Shown here piece by piece: positions 8,935 through 17,550 of a stretch of DNA of 54,907 nucleotides (the first letter of the stretch is position 1; every line of letters starts with the position of its first letter). Under the pieces are notes generated by a model that saw only the letters and a program-made list of their open reading frames with translations, searched no databases and was not told the origin of the DNA. A program made the position numbers and the translations under genes. The DNA comes from Methylobacterium ajmalii (GTDB taxonomy: Bacteria > Pseudomonadota > Alphaproteobacteria > Rhizobiales > Beijerinckiaceae): assembly GCF_016613415.1 (NCBI RefSeq), contig NZ_JACWCT010000153.1, forward strand, positions 1-54,907. Reading direction: 5' to 3'.

Positions 8935-9139
8935 ATCCGGGCCGGTTCGCAACCGGCGATCGAGCGGGCCGGATCCGATCCGGTGCGCCGTCTCCCCGGC
9001 ATCGGGCGGACGACCCGGGGACGAGGGGTCATTAGCAGGACCCGGCCCGGCTCCGCAACAGGGTCCTGCCGCAAAACCGCGGCCGGCGGCGACGAAATGG
9101 AGCCGGCTCGCGAAAATCCGATCCGACCCGGAAAATCCC

Positions 9140-9168
9140 TTGCGCGCCCTGCCCGGCTTGGGTAGTGC
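9140..9168 (+). promoter_or_regulatory. Likely sigma-70 promoter of tRNA-Asn
   Basis: TTGCGC (9140-9145) and TAGTGC (9163-9168) are spaced by 17 bases. This would start transcription about five bases before the tRNA. The -35 keeps the TTG core; the -10 is weak. Confidence 0.4.
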
Positions 9169-9179
9169 TCCCGCCGCGA

Positions 9180-9255
9180 TCCCCGATAGCTCAGTTGGTA
9201 GAGCAGGCGACTGTTAATCGCCTTGTCGCAGGTTCGAGTCCTGCTCGGGGAGCCA
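9180..9255 (+). tRNA. tRNA-Asn (anticodon GTT)
   Basis: This 76-base cloverleaf has an encoded CCA. TCCCCGA pairs with TCGGGGA, and the D-loop is AGCTCAGTTGGTAGAGC. The anticodon loop CTGTTAA gives GTT, and the T-arm is GCAGGTTCGAGTCCTGC. An open frame running through it from 9165 into the next gene is an artefact. Confidence 0.97.
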
Positions 9256-9470
9256 CTCCCTTCCGCACAGCGTTGAACGGCATGCGCGCCGCCCGTCCGG
9301 GGCCGGCGCTGTCTCGCGTGGTGCGGGGCACACGGACGGCCTCCGGCTTTCATCCGAAAAAATCGACGGAACCTGTCGCCCGGTCCATCAGTTTCTCGTT
9401 CAACTTGCTGCAACGCTTCACCGCACGGCGCCGCGAAGCAATCAGGCAGCGATTGACACGGGAGTTTCCA

Positions 9471-9647
9471 ATGATCGGCTGGGCAATCACCTTCCTCGTC
9501 GTCGCCCTCGTCGCGGCTCTGCTGGGTTTCGGCGGCATCGCCGGCACCGCCATGGAGGCGGCCAAGATCGTGTTCTTCGTGGCGATCGTGCTGTTCGCCG
9601 TTTCGGCCATCTTCGGCCTGATGCGCGGCCGCTCGCCCCGGATCTGA
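9471..9647 (+). CDS. DUF1328 (YtjA-type) small membrane protein
   Basis: The product is a 58-residue hydrophobic protein: MIGWAITFLVVALVAALLGF, then GGIAGTAMEAAKIVFF, a second helix, and GLMRGRSPRI at the end. This is the DUF1328 pattern of two transmembrane helices with a Gly-rich turn and a basic C-terminus facing the cytosol. The ATG at 9471 has GGGAG six bases upstream; the longer frame upstream only reads through tRNA-Asn and was discarded. Family members are widespread and stress-associated, without a proven function. It is a single-gene unit ending in a clear intrinsic terminator. Confidence 0.88.
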   Translation: MIGWAITFLVVALVAALLGFGGIAGTAMEAAKIVFFVAIVLFAVSAIFGLMRGRSPRI

Positions 9648-9691
9648 CGCGGGACGACCGGCGGGCCGCGACGGCCCGCCCCTCGCGAACG

Positions 9692-9720
9692 AGGCGGTCC
9701 TTCGGGGCCGCCTTTTTCTT
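9692..9720 (+). terminator. Rho-independent terminator of the DUF1328 gene
   Basis: A 9-bp stem (9692-9700 with 9705-9713, one G-U pair) closes a TTCG tetraloop and runs straight into TTTTTCTT. A second perfect 8-bp hairpin (9660-9667 with 9673-9680) sits just before it. Confidence 0.92.
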
Positions 9721-9763
9721 TGGCGGCCCTCTCCTGTCGTCGGCGGGTGTCCTCGGCGGGACC

Positions 9764-10000
9764 TCAGGCCTCGGCGAGGCGCAGGAGCGCCCCGGCCGGC
9801 CGCGGCATCGGATGCGGACGGGCCCTGCGCGGCACCAACCGGTGCACCGTGGCCGAGGGCGGCTCGGCGGGTGGCGCGAGCCGGGCGGCGCGGGCGGCAC
9901 GCCAGTCGGCGAGCAGGATCGCCGCCGCCAGGTAGCCGAGGGACGATACCACCACTCCATCGGGACGGATCGGCGGTTCGAAGCGGGCCGTCGCCTTCAT
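9764..10000 (-). CDS. Small hypothetical membrane protein
   Basis: This is a 78-residue protein starting at ATG 10000 with a good ribosome-binding site (AGGGAGG, eight bases upstream). It has one hydrophobic stretch, VVVSSLGYLAAAILLADW (about residues 16-33), then an Arg/Ala/Pro-rich basic tail ending RPAGALLRLAEA. The layout suggests a single-pass membrane protein with a basic cytosolic tail. I recognise no family. It is convergent with the DUF1328 gene and divergent from sseA. Confidence 0.55.
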   Translation of the reverse strand: MKATARFEPPIRPDGVVVSSLGYLAAAILLADWRAARAARLAPPAEPPSATVHRLVPRRARPHPMPRPAGALLRLAEA

Positions 10001-10453
10001 CGCAAAGCCTCCCTGCCGCGCCCAGCGCGGTTGTCGCGCCCGGCGCGGTGTCGCGACGGTGCGCGGATCGGCCGAGGCGGCGGCCCCGCGGCGCCGGGAT
10101 CGGCGCGACGACCCGGGGATCGGTCCGGCGCAGATCGGTCCGTCGCCCGGGGCGGGCGGGCCAGGCAGCCCTCGGAGTCTCACCGCCTGGCCCGTCGACC
10201 ACGCCCGGCCGTGCAAGGGAGAGTGGACACGGCGGGTGCAGTGGACGCTACGTCGCAAACGCCGTGCCAGGTGTGGCGAGTCGGAGGGGCCTTCCCCTCG
10301 CCCGCCGCCTCGCCCGATTCGGCGGCGGCGGCGCCCGGAAAGCGAGCACGTTGCCCCGGACGGGTCCGACGCTCTACCTATGGGTGAGACGGGTCTCGCG
10401 GCCCGATCCTGCAGGAACGGGCCCGCGCGGCCCCGCTTCGGAGACAGACTGGC
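10001..10453. other. Intergenic region between divergent small gene and sseA
   Basis: These 453 bases contain no frame with family resemblance. The region must hold divergent promoters for the 78-residue gene and sseA, but no clear consensus boxes stand out in the GC-rich sequence. Confidence 0.4.
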
Positions 10454-11296
10454 ATGTCGATCGGCCCCTTCGTCACGGTGGACTGGCTCGCAGAGCGGCT
10501 CGCGGCGCCCGACATCGTCGTGGTCGACGGCTCCTGGTACCTGCCGGCGATGGGCCGGGACGCCGAGGCCGAGTTCCGCGCCGCGCACATCCCGGGGGCG
10601 ATCCGCTTCGACATCGACGCGGTGCGCGACGAGGCAAGCGCCCTGCCCCACATGCTGCCCTCGCCGGAGGCCTTCGCCTCGCGGATGCGCCAGATGGGCA
10701 TCGGCGACGGCATGACGGTCGTGGTCTATGACGGGATGGGCCTCTTCTCCGCCCCGCGGGTGCGCTGGACCCTGAAGGCCTTCGGCGCCCGCGAGGTCGC
10801 GGTGCTGGAGGGCGGCCTGCCGGCCTGGGTGGCGGGCGAGCACCCGGTCGAGGAGGGCGAGGCGCGCCCGCGCGACCGGCGCCACTTCACCGCCCGGCTC
10901 GACCACTCGGCGGTCGCCAATGTCGGCGACGTGCAGCGGGCGCTGGCCGGCTCGGCCCAGGTGGTCGATGCCCGCTCGGCCGCCCGCTTCGCCGGCGAGG
11001 AGGCCGAGCCGCGCCCCGGCGTGCGGCCGGGCCACATGCCGGGTGCCCTCAACCTGCATTACGCGGCCCTGCAGGAGAACGGCCGGCTCAAGGACGAGGC
11101 CGCGTTGCGCGAGGCGGTCGCCCGGGCCGGCATCGACCTCGACCGCCCGGTGGTCGCCACCTGCGGCTCGGGCGTGACCGCGGCGATCGTCGGCATCGCC
11201 CTCGAGCGCCTCGGCCGCCCGCCCCGCTCGCTCTACGACGGCTCGTGGTCGGAATGGGGCGCGCGCGAGGACCTGCCGGTCGCGACCGGGCGGTGA
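10454..11296 (+). CDS. sseA: 3-mercaptopyruvate sulfurtransferase
   Basis: The enzyme transfers sulfur from 3-mercaptopyruvate to thiols or cyanide in cysteine catabolism. The 280-residue protein has two rhodanese domains. The first (about 1-140) contains VVDGSWYLPAMGRDAEAEF and AAHIPGAIRFDID and is catalytically inert. The second carries VVDARSAARFAGEEAEPRPG, RPGHMPGALNLHY and the active loop CGSGVTA with the cysteine near residue 237. CGSGVTA rather than CRxGxR marks mercaptopyruvate specificity over thiosulfate. The ATG follows a GGAGA ribosome-binding site. It is monocistronic and convergent with the DUF1289 gene. Confidence 0.93.
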   Translation: MSIGPFVTVDWLAERLAAPDIVVVDGSWYLPAMGRDAEAEFRAAHIPGAIRFDIDAVRDEASALPHMLPSPEAFASRMRQMGIGDGMTVVVYDGMGLFSAPRVRWTLKAFGAREVAVLEGGLPAWVAGEHPVEEGEARPRDRRHFTARLDHSAVANVGDVQRALAGSAQVVDARSAARFAGEEAEPRPGVRPGHMPGALNLHYAALQENGRLKDEAALREAVARAGIDLDRPVVATCGSGVTAAIVGIALERLGRPPRSLYDGSWSEWGAREDLPVATGR

Positions 11297-11315
11297 CCGG
11301 TCGCCGGCGCCGGGC

Positions 11316-11338
11316 CCCGGGGCATCAGGCGCCCCGGG
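11316..11338. terminator. Hairpin between convergent sseA and DUF1289 genes
   Basis: Bases 11316-11323 pair perfectly with 11331-11338 around a 7-base loop that contains the DUF1289 stop codon. It could act for both converging genes, but there is no T-run on either side. Confidence 0.4.
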
Positions 11339-11540
11339 ACCGTCCGCCCGGCTCGGGGTCGCGGGGCGGCGGTCCCAGCTGCTGCATCCGGCGCGGCAGC
11401 TCGCGCAGGAGCGCGGAGCGCCGGTAGGGCGTGAGCTTCCGCCACGCCTTGATCTCCGGCACGGTGCGGCCGCAGCCCAGGCACCAGCCGGTCCTGCCGT
11501 CCCACGCACAGACCCCCGTGCAGGGATCGTCCTTCTTCAT
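11325..11540 (-). CDS. DUF1289 family protein
   Basis: This 71-residue protein starts at ATG 11540. DPCTGVCAWDGRTGWCLGCGRTVPEIKAW contains the four-cysteine pattern C-x3-C-x8-C-x2-C that defines DUF1289 and probably binds a metal. The rest is basic (TPYRRSALLRELPRRMQQLG) with a disordered Pro/Arg-rich tail. The family has no established function. Start choice is supported because upstream codons give an unrelated Ala/Arg stretch. Confidence 0.8.
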   Translation of the reverse strand: MKKDDPCTGVCAWDGRTGWCLGCGRTVPEIKAWRKLTPYRRSALLRELPRRMQQLGPPPRDPEPGGRSRGA

Positions 11541-11632
11541 CGCAAGGCATCTCCGTGCCGCCACGCTCGACGCGGCGGCCGAGGGGAGGTCCCTACCGGG
11601 CCCGTGCCGGAAAGGCACCCGCGATCGGGGGC

Positions 11633-11655
11633 GGGCCTGCGCCCCACGCAGGCCC
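11633..11655 (-). terminator. Hairpin after aapP
   Basis: A perfect 9-bp stem (11633-11641 with 11647-11655) has a 5-base loop. It begins six bases past the aapP stop, at the end of the aap operon. There is no T-tract, so its strength is uncertain. Confidence 0.5.
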
Positions 11656-11661
11656 GGGTCC

Positions 11662-12492
11662 TCAATGCAGGATCTGGCTCAGGAACAGCCGGGTCCGCTC
11701 GTGCTCGGGCGCGCGGAAGAACGCCTCGGGGGTGTTCGATTCGACGATCTGGCCCTCGTCCATGAAGATCACCCGGTCGGCGACCTGGCGGGCGAAGCCC
11801 ATCTCGTGGGTGACGCAGAGCATGGTCATGCCCTCGTCGGCCAGGCCCACCATGGTGTCGAGCACCTCCTTGACCATCTCGGGATCGAGCGCCGAGGTCG
11901 GCTCGTCGAACAGCATGATCTTGGGCGCCATGCACAGCGAACGGGCGATGGCGACGCGCTGCTGCTGGCCGCCGGAGAGCTGGCCCGGATACTTGTGCGC
12001 CTGGTTGGGGATCTTCACCCGGGTCAGGTAGCGCATGGCGACCGCCTCGGCCTCGGCCTTCGGCATCTTCTTCACCCAGATCGGCGCCAGCGTGCAGTTC
12101 TCGAGCACGGTCAGGTGCGGAAACAGGTTGAAGTGCTGGAACACCATGCCGACCTCGCGGCGGATCTCGTCGATCCGCTTGAGGTCGTTGGTGAGCTCGA
12201 TCCCGTCGACGACGATGCGGCCGGCCTGGTGCTCCTCCAGGCGGTTGATGCAGCGGATCAGGGTCGACTTGCCGGAGCCCGAGGGGCCGCAGATCACGAT
12301 CCGCTCGCCCTTGCGCACGGTGAGATCGACGTCGCGAAGCACATGGAAGGCGCCGTACCACTTGTTGACCCGCTCCAGCGACACCGCGGTCGGCGCGCTG
12401 GCGAGCCGCGCCGCCGAGGTGTTGCGGGGCGCGAGATCCGGGTCGGTCTCCGGCAGGAGGACGGGGGTGCCGGGGGCGGGAGAGGAAGCCAT
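11662..12492 (-). CDS. aapP: General L-amino acid ABC transporter, ATP-binding protein
   Basis: This 276-residue ATPase powers the AapJQMP importer at the inner membrane. Walker A is GPSGSGKST, followed by the Q-loop VGMVFQHFNLFPHLTV, the signature LSGGQQQR, Walker B IMLFDEPTSALDPE and the H-loop VTHEMGFARQ. An extra N-terminal segment of about 35 residues (Pro/Thr/Ala-rich) precedes the nucleotide-binding domain; the ATG at 12492 is retained because no better start is visible inside it. It is last in the operon aapJ-Q-M-P, eight bases after aapM. Confidence 0.95.
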   Translation of the reverse strand: MASSPAPGTPVLLPETDPDLAPRNTSAARLASAPTAVSLERVNKWYGAFHVLRDVDLTVRKGERIVICGPSGSGKSTLIRCINRLEEHQAGRIVVDGIELTNDLKRIDEIRREVGMVFQHFNLFPHLTVLENCTLAPIWVKKMPKAEAEAVAMRYLTRVKIPNQAHKYPGQLSGGQQQRVAIARSLCMAPKIMLFDEPTSALDPEMVKEVLDTMVGLADEGMTMLCVTHEMGFARQVADRVIFMDEGQIVESNTPEAFFRAPEHERTRLFLSQILH

Positions 12493-12500
12493 GGGGGGAT

Positions 12501-13652
12501 TCACCGTGTCTGGCCGGCCGCGAGCCGCCGCTCCATGAAGCGGGCGTAGCGGGACATGCCGAAGCAGAAGACGAAGTAGAACAGGGCCGCGAAGGCGTAG
12601 CCGGTCATCACCACGGTCGGCGCCGCCCAGGCGGGATCGACCCGGGCCGATTCGATCGTGCGGATGAAGTCGAAGATGCCGACGATCGAGACGAGGCTCG
12701 TATCCTTGAACAGCGCGATGAAGCTGTTGACGATGCCCGGGATCACGATGCGCAGGGCCTGGGGCAGGATGATCAAGCGCATCCGGTGCCAGGGGCTCAG
12801 GCCCAGCGACATCGCCCCCTCGGTCTGGCCCCGCGGGATCGCCTGCAGGCCGCCGCGCACCGTCTCGGCCATGTAGGCGGCGGAGAACAGCGCGATGCCC
12901 ACCAGCGGCCGCACCAGCCGGTCCACCGTGACGTCGCCGGGCAGGAACAGCGGCAGCATCACGTTGGCCATGAACAGCACGGTGATGAGCGGCACGCCGC
13001 GCCAGAACTCGATGAAGATGACGCAGAACAGCCGCACGATCGGAAGCCGCGAGCGCCGCCCGAGCGCCAGGAGGATGCCGAGCGGCAGCGCCGCGACGAT
13101 GCCGACGAGCGACACGATCAGGGTCACCAGCATGCCGCCCCACAGGGAGGTCGGCACGGCAGGCAGCCCGAGCGCCGGCACCCCGGCGAGCAGCCCGTAG
13201 GAGACGAGCGGGAAGACGACGAAGAAGTAGAGCGCGCCGAGACCGCGCTTGGGCGCGTCGAGCCACAGCATCCACCCGACCCCGACCGCCATCAGGGCGA
13301 AGAAGACGTTGGGCCGCCAGCGTTCCTCGACCGGGTACGAGCCGTAGACGAAGTAGTTGATCTTGTTCGCCACGAAGGCCCAGCAGGCGCCGACCGGGCG
13401 GCCCAGGACCTCGGGCCGGCAGGCGTCGCGGTTCTCGCCGGTGAAGACCGCGTCGATCACGAGGAAGCGCAGCAGCGGCGGCAGCACCAGCGCGACGACG
13501 GCGAGCGCCGCCAGCGTCATCACGGTGTTGGCCGGGCTGGAAAACAGGTTCTGGCGCAGCCAGGCGAGCGGCCCGGCGACCAGGGCGGGCGGGGCCGAGG
13601 CGGGCACCGGCTCGCGGCGGACGAAGGTGAGCGTCGGGGATCCGGCGGTCAT
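12501..13652 (-). CDS. aapM: General L-amino acid ABC transporter, permease AapM
   Basis: This is a 383-residue inner-membrane permease of the polar amino-acid family. Several membrane spans precede the permease core, as in rhizobial AapM, which is longer than His/Gln-type permeases. The EAA loop reads GLSPWHRMRLIILPQALRIVIPG and contacts the ATPase. Other landmarks are EFWRGVPLITVLFMANVMLPLF and AETVRGGLQAIPRGQTEGA. The periplasmic loop between the first spans contains two cysteines (DACRPEVLGRPVGACW). It pairs with AapQ to form a heterodimeric pore. Confidence 0.95.
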   Translation of the reverse strand: MTAGSPTLTFVRREPVPASAPPALVAGPLAWLRQNLFSSPANTVMTLAALAVVALVLPPLLRFLVIDAVFTGENRDACRPEVLGRPVGACWAFVANKINYFVYGSYPVEERWRPNVFFALMAVGVGWMLWLDAPKRGLGALYFFVVFPLVSYGLLAGVPALGLPAVPTSLWGGMLVTLIVSLVGIVAALPLGILLALGRRSRLPIVRLFCVIFIEFWRGVPLITVLFMANVMLPLFLPGDVTVDRLVRPLVGIALFSAAYMAETVRGGLQAIPRGQTEGAMSLGLSPWHRMRLIILPQALRIVIPGIVNSFIALFKDTSLVSIVGIFDFIRTIESARVDPAWAAPTVVMTGYAFAALFYFVFCFGMSRYARFMERRLAAGQTR

Positions 13653-13662
13653 GATGGGCGCC

Positions 13663-14874
13663 TCACCGCTCGATCAGCGCGACGCGCCGGTTGTAGAGGT
13701 TCATCACGAAGGCGGTGACGAGGCTGATCGTCAGGTAGACCGCCATGGTGATCCCCACCACCTCGACCGCCTGGCCGGTCTGGTTCAGCACCGTGCCCAT
13801 GAAGACCTGGACGAGGTCCGGGTAGCCGATGGCCACCGCCAGCGACGAGTTCTTGGTGAGGTTGAGGTACTGGCTCGTCAGCGGCGGCACGATCACCCGC
13901 ATCGCCTGCGGGATCACCACCAGCCGCATCGTCGGGCCGGGCTGCAGGCCCAGGGCCCGGGCCGCCTCGGTCTGGCCCTTGTTGACCGCCTGGATGCCGG
14001 CCCGCACCACCTCGGCGATGAAGGCCGCGGTGTAGACCGTGAGCCCGACCACGAGGGCGACGAATTCCGGATAGAGCTGCATCCCGCCGCGCAGGTTGAA
14101 GGTGCCCTTCACGGGAAACTCGAGCGCCACCGGGGCGATCCCGAGGAGCGCCAGCACCCCGTAGGCCAGGAGCGGCAGGCCGAGGACCAGCGCCAGCCCG
14201 ACCGTCAGCACCGGCAGGCGCCGGCCGGTCTTCGCCTGCTCGCGCCTGGCATGCGCCCGGAAGACCAGCGTGCCGACGATCCCGACCAGGAGGGCGATGG
14301 GCAGCGCCCAGGCATCCGCCGCCAGCAGGGGCTTGGGCAGAAAGAGGCCGCGCTGGTTGAGGAAGACGGACGACCCCAGCGCGTAGGAATCGCGGGCGCC
14401 CGGAAGGCTCGCCAGCACCGCGACGTACCAGAACAGCAATTGCAGCAGCAGCGGGATGTTGCGCAGCACCTCGACGTAGACCGTGGCGAGGGTGCGCACG
14501 ATCCAGTTCGGCGACAGCCGCGCCACGCCGACCGTGAAGCCCAGGATGGTGGCCAGCACGATCCCGATCACCGCCACCATCAGGGTGTTGGTGAGCCCGA
14601 CCAGGAAGGCGGTGCCGTAGGTCGAGGTCGCGGCCGCGAACGGGATCACCGTCTGGTTGACGTCGAACCCGGCGGTATTGCCGAGGAAGCCGAAGCCCGA
14701 GGCGACGCGGGCGTTGCGCAGGTTCTCGGCGGCGTTGCCGATCGCGATCCAGGCCACCACGCCCACCGCCAGCAGCAGCAGGATCTGGTAGGCCGCCCCG
14801 CGGATGCGGGGATCGTAGAGGGGCGAGACCCGGGGCGGACCCGAGCGGGACTCGGCCGGAAGCTGCGTCGGCAA
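13663..14874 (-). CDS. aapQ: General L-amino acid ABC transporter, permease AapQ
   Basis: This 403-residue permease has about eight hydrophobic spans. It begins SPLYDPRIRGAAYQILLLLAVG, as rhizobial AapQ does. The core has VLRNIPLLLQLLFWY, AEVVRAGIQAVNKGQTEAARALG and the EAA loop LQPGPTMRLVVIPQAMRVIVPPL. The only start in frame near the conserved N-terminus is TTG at 14874; no ATG or GTG lies upstream. It is ten bases ahead of aapM and 70 bases behind aapJ. Confidence 0.94.
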   Translation of the reverse strand: MPTQLPAESRSGPPRVSPLYDPRIRGAAYQILLLLAVGVVAWIAIGNAAENLRNARVASGFGFLGNTAGFDVNQTVIPFAAATSTYGTAFLVGLTNTLMVAVIGIVLATILGFTVGVARLSPNWIVRTLATVYVEVLRNIPLLLQLLFWYVAVLASLPGARDSYALGSSVFLNQRGLFLPKPLLAADAWALPIALLVGIVGTLVFRAHARREQAKTGRRLPVLTVGLALVLGLPLLAYGVLALLGIAPVALEFPVKGTFNLRGGMQLYPEFVALVVGLTVYTAAFIAEVVRAGIQAVNKGQTEAARALGLQPGPTMRLVVIPQAMRVIVPPLTSQYLNLTKNSSLAVAIGYPDLVQVFMGTVLNQTGQAVEVVGITMAVYLTISLVTAFVMNLYNRRVALIER

Positions 14875-14944
14875 GGGGGCGTGCTCGCGTCTGTGGTTGT
14901 CGGGGCGGCGCCCGGGATCGCCGGGCGCCGCGTCTGTCAGGCGG

Positions 14945-15967
14945 TCAGCGGATCGGCGGGCCGTATTGCAGGCCGCCCTTCGACCACAGGGCGTTGAGGC
15001 CGCGCTGGATCTTCAGGGGCGAGCCCTGGCCGACGTTCTTCTCGAACACCTCGCCGTAATTGCCGACGAGCTTGATAATCCGGTAGGCCCAGTCGTTGGT
15101 GAGACCCAGATCGGTGCCGTACTTGCCCTCGGTGCCGAGGATGCGCTTGACGTCCGGGTTGTCGGTCGACTTCACCATCTGGTCGACGTTCGCTTGCGTG
15201 ATGCCGGCCTCCTCGGCGTTCAGCATCGCGTAGTGGGTCCAGCGGACGATGTCGGCCCACTGGGCGTCGCCCTGGCGCACCGCCGGTCCGAGCGGCTCCT
15301 TCGAGATGATCTCCGGCAGCACGATGTTGTCGTCGGGGGCCGAGGCGCGCAGGCGCTCGGCGTAGAGGCCCGAGGCGTCGGTGGTGAAGGCGTCGCAGCG
15401 GCCCGCATCGTAGGCCTTGAAGGTCTCGTCGGCGCTGGCGAAGGCCACGACCTCGTATTTCAGCTTGTTGGCCCGGAAGTAGTCGGCCAGGTTCAGCTCG
15501 GTGGTGGTGCCCTGCTGGGTGCAGACCGAGGCGCCGTCGAGCTGCTTGGCGGACGCGACGCCGAGCTTCTTCTTCACCATGAAGCCCTGGCCGTCGTAGA
15601 AGTTGACGGCCGGGAAGTCGAGCCCGAGCGTGGTGTCGCGCGACATCGACCAGGTGGTGTTGCGCGACAGGATGTCGACCTCGCCCGACTGGAGCGCCGT
15701 GAAGCGGTCCTTGGCCGAGAGCGGGATGAAGCGGACCTTGGTGACGTCGTTGAAGATCGCCGCGGCGAGCGCCCGGCAGAAATCGACGTCGAGCCCGGTC
15801 CAGCGGCCCTGCGCGTCCGGCACGCCGAAGCCGGCCAGCCCCGGGTTGGAGCCGCAGGAGAGGTAGCCCTTCTGCTTGATGCTGTTGAGCGTCCCTTGCG
15901 CCTGGGCGGCGCCGGCCAGCAGGGTGGCGCCGAGCCCGAAGGCCAGGGCGGCGACGATTCTCTTCAT
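14945..15967 (-). CDS. aapJ: General L-amino acid-binding periplasmic protein
   Basis: The product captures a broad range of L-amino acids in the periplasm and delivers them to AapQM. The 340-residue protein starts MKRIVAALAFGLGATLLAGAAQAQG, a classic signal peptide cleaved after AQA. I chose ATG 15967 because GGAAG lies at good spacing; an ATG four codons earlier is less well placed. Binding-protein landmarks are YLSCGSNPGLAGFG, GLDVDFCRALAAAIF and EVDILSRNTTWSMSRD. First gene of the operon, divergent from metC across about 290 bases that should contain both promoters. Confidence 0.95.
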   Translation of the reverse strand: MKRIVAALAFGLGATLLAGAAQAQGTLNSIKQKGYLSCGSNPGLAGFGVPDAQGRWTGLDVDFCRALAAAIFNDVTKVRFIPLSAKDRFTALQSGEVDILSRNTTWSMSRDTTLGLDFPAVNFYDGQGFMVKKKLGVASAKQLDGASVCTQQGTTTELNLADYFRANKLKYEVVAFASADETFKAYDAGRCDAFTTDASGLYAERLRASAPDDNIVLPEIISKEPLGPAVRQGDAQWADIVRWTHYAMLNAEEAGITQANVDQMVKSTDNPDVKRILGTEGKYGTDLGLTNDWAYRIIKLVGNYGEVFEKNVGQGSPLKIQRGLNALWSKGGLQYGPPIR

Positions 15968-16260
15968 GCGGACTTCCATCTCCCGTTCCGGTTGCGGCGC
16001 CGTGGGGCCGCCGCCCGATTGCTCAAGCGCGAACGCTGCCTAAGCAAGAGGCATTCCAGGCGAAGCGGGCTGTCCGGTCAAGGGGTTGGTGCGTGCGACG
16101 AACAGCGTAGGCGGAGCCGCCGCCGGGTTGCGCCGGGCGCAACGTTCTCGCGGCAGACCGTCACCGCCCAGGCTTGACGGCGGCGGGTGGTGCGGGATGT
16201 GCTCGGCCCCGATCTTCCGTCCGGTTTCCGGACGCCCGATCCCGCCACGCCAGAGGCCCG

Positions 16261-17448
16261 ATGAGCATCACCCCGCCCCGCGACAAGAGCCGCCTCGGCA
16301 CCCGCACCCGCCTGGTCCATGCCGGCCGCGACCCGTCGCAGCAGCACGGCTTCGTCAACACCCCGATCTATCGCGGCTCGACCGTGCTCTACGAGAGCTA
16401 CGACGCGATTCAGAACCGGCGGTCGGAATACACCTACGGCACCGCCGGCACCCCGACGATCCGCTCCCTCGAGGCCGCCTGGACCGAGCTCGCGGGCGCC
16501 GCCGGCACGGTGCTGACGCCCTCGGGCCTCGCCGCCGTCACGGTTGGGCTGCTGTCCTGCCTCAAGGCTGGCGACCACCTCCTGGTGACCGATTCCGCCT
16601 ACCGTCCGACCCGGGTGTTCTGCGACGGGTTCCTCGCGCGGTTCGGGGTCGAGACCACCTACTACGACCCCACCATCGGGGCCGGCATCGCGGCGCTGAT
16701 GCGCGGGAACACGGCCGCCGTGCTCACCGAGGCGCCGGGCTCGCAGAGCTTCGAGATGCAGGACATCCCGGCCATCGCGCAAGCCGCCCACGCGCGCGGC
16801 GCCTGCGTCCTGATGGACAACACCTGGGCGACGCCGCTGCTCTTCCCGCCGCACGAGCGCGGGGTCGACATCGCCATCGAGGCCGGCACCAAGTACCTGT
16901 CGGGCGGCTCGGACCTGCTGCTCGGCCTGACGTCCGCCAATGCCAAGTACTGGCCGGCCCTGCGCCGGACCTTCGACCAGTTGTCGATGTGCGCCGGGGC
17001 CGAGGACGTGTTCCTGGCGCTGCGGGGCCTGCGCACCCTGCCCTTGCGCCTGCGCGAGCACGGCGAGCAGGCGCTCGCCCTCGCCCGCTGGTTCCAGGGC
17101 CGGCCGGAAGTCGCCCGGGTGCTCCACCCGGCCCTGCCGGAGGATCCCGGCCACGCGATCTGGTCGCGCGACTTCCTGGGCTCCTCGGGCCTGTTCTCGA
17201 TCATCCTCGAGCCCTGCCCCGAGGCGGCGGTGGCGGCGATGCTCGACGGGCTGGAGCTGTTCGGGATGGGGTTTTCCTGGGGCGGATTCGAGAGCCTGGT
17301 GATCCCGTTCGACTGCGCGCCCTATCGCAGCGCCAACCCCTGGGCCCCGGGCGGGCCGGGCCTGCGGTTCCAGATCGGGCTCGAGGACCTCGACGACCTG
17401 AAGCGGGACCTCGACGCCGGGTTCGCGCGGCTGCGGGCGGCATCGTGA
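16261..17448 (+). CDS. metC: Cystathionine beta-lyase
   Basis: The PLP enzyme cleaves cystathionine to homocysteine, pyruvate and ammonia in methionine synthesis. The 395-residue product has TRLVHAGRDPSQQHGFVNTPIYRGSTVLY, the SEYTYGTAGTPT block, DNTWATPLLFPP and the PLP lysine in EAGTKYLSGGSD (Lys near residue 211). The GGS after that lysine replaces the more usual GHS. A related gamma-lyase activity cannot be excluded, but the overall pattern and the position next to aapJ, as in rhizobia, favour MetC. The ATG at 16261 aligns with the family start. Confidence 0.9.
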   Translation: MSITPPRDKSRLGTRTRLVHAGRDPSQQHGFVNTPIYRGSTVLYESYDAIQNRRSEYTYGTAGTPTIRSLEAAWTELAGAAGTVLTPSGLAAVTVGLLSCLKAGDHLLVTDSAYRPTRVFCDGFLARFGVETTYYDPTIGAGIAALMRGNTAAVLTEAPGSQSFEMQDIPAIAQAAHARGACVLMDNTWATPLLFPPHERGVDIAIEAGTKYLSGGSDLLLGLTSANAKYWPALRRTFDQLSMCAGAEDVFLALRGLRTLPLRLREHGEQALALARWFQGRPEVARVLHPALPEDPGHAIWSRDFLGSSGLFSIILEPCPEAAVAAMLDGLELFGMGFSWGGFESLVIPFDCAPYRSANPWAPGGPGLRFQIGLEDLDDLKRDLDAGFARLRAAS

Positions 17449-17550
17449 GGCGGTGACGGCGCCTCGCTCGCGCCGCATCCGCCGCGCGCCATGCTCGGCC
17501 TGGATGGCCGGCGGCGGAACCTCGGGGGCGATCGAGCCGGCCGGGGCCCG

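Noticed and set aside
9165..9647. 160-codon frame starting before tRNA-Asn
   Set aside because: Its first 100 codons read through the tRNA and non-coding DNA. Only the last 58 codons (DUF1328) are a gene.
8631..10202. 523-codon minus-strand frame
   Set aside because: It passes through both tRNAs and opposite to the DUF1328 gene; chance frame in GC-rich DNA.
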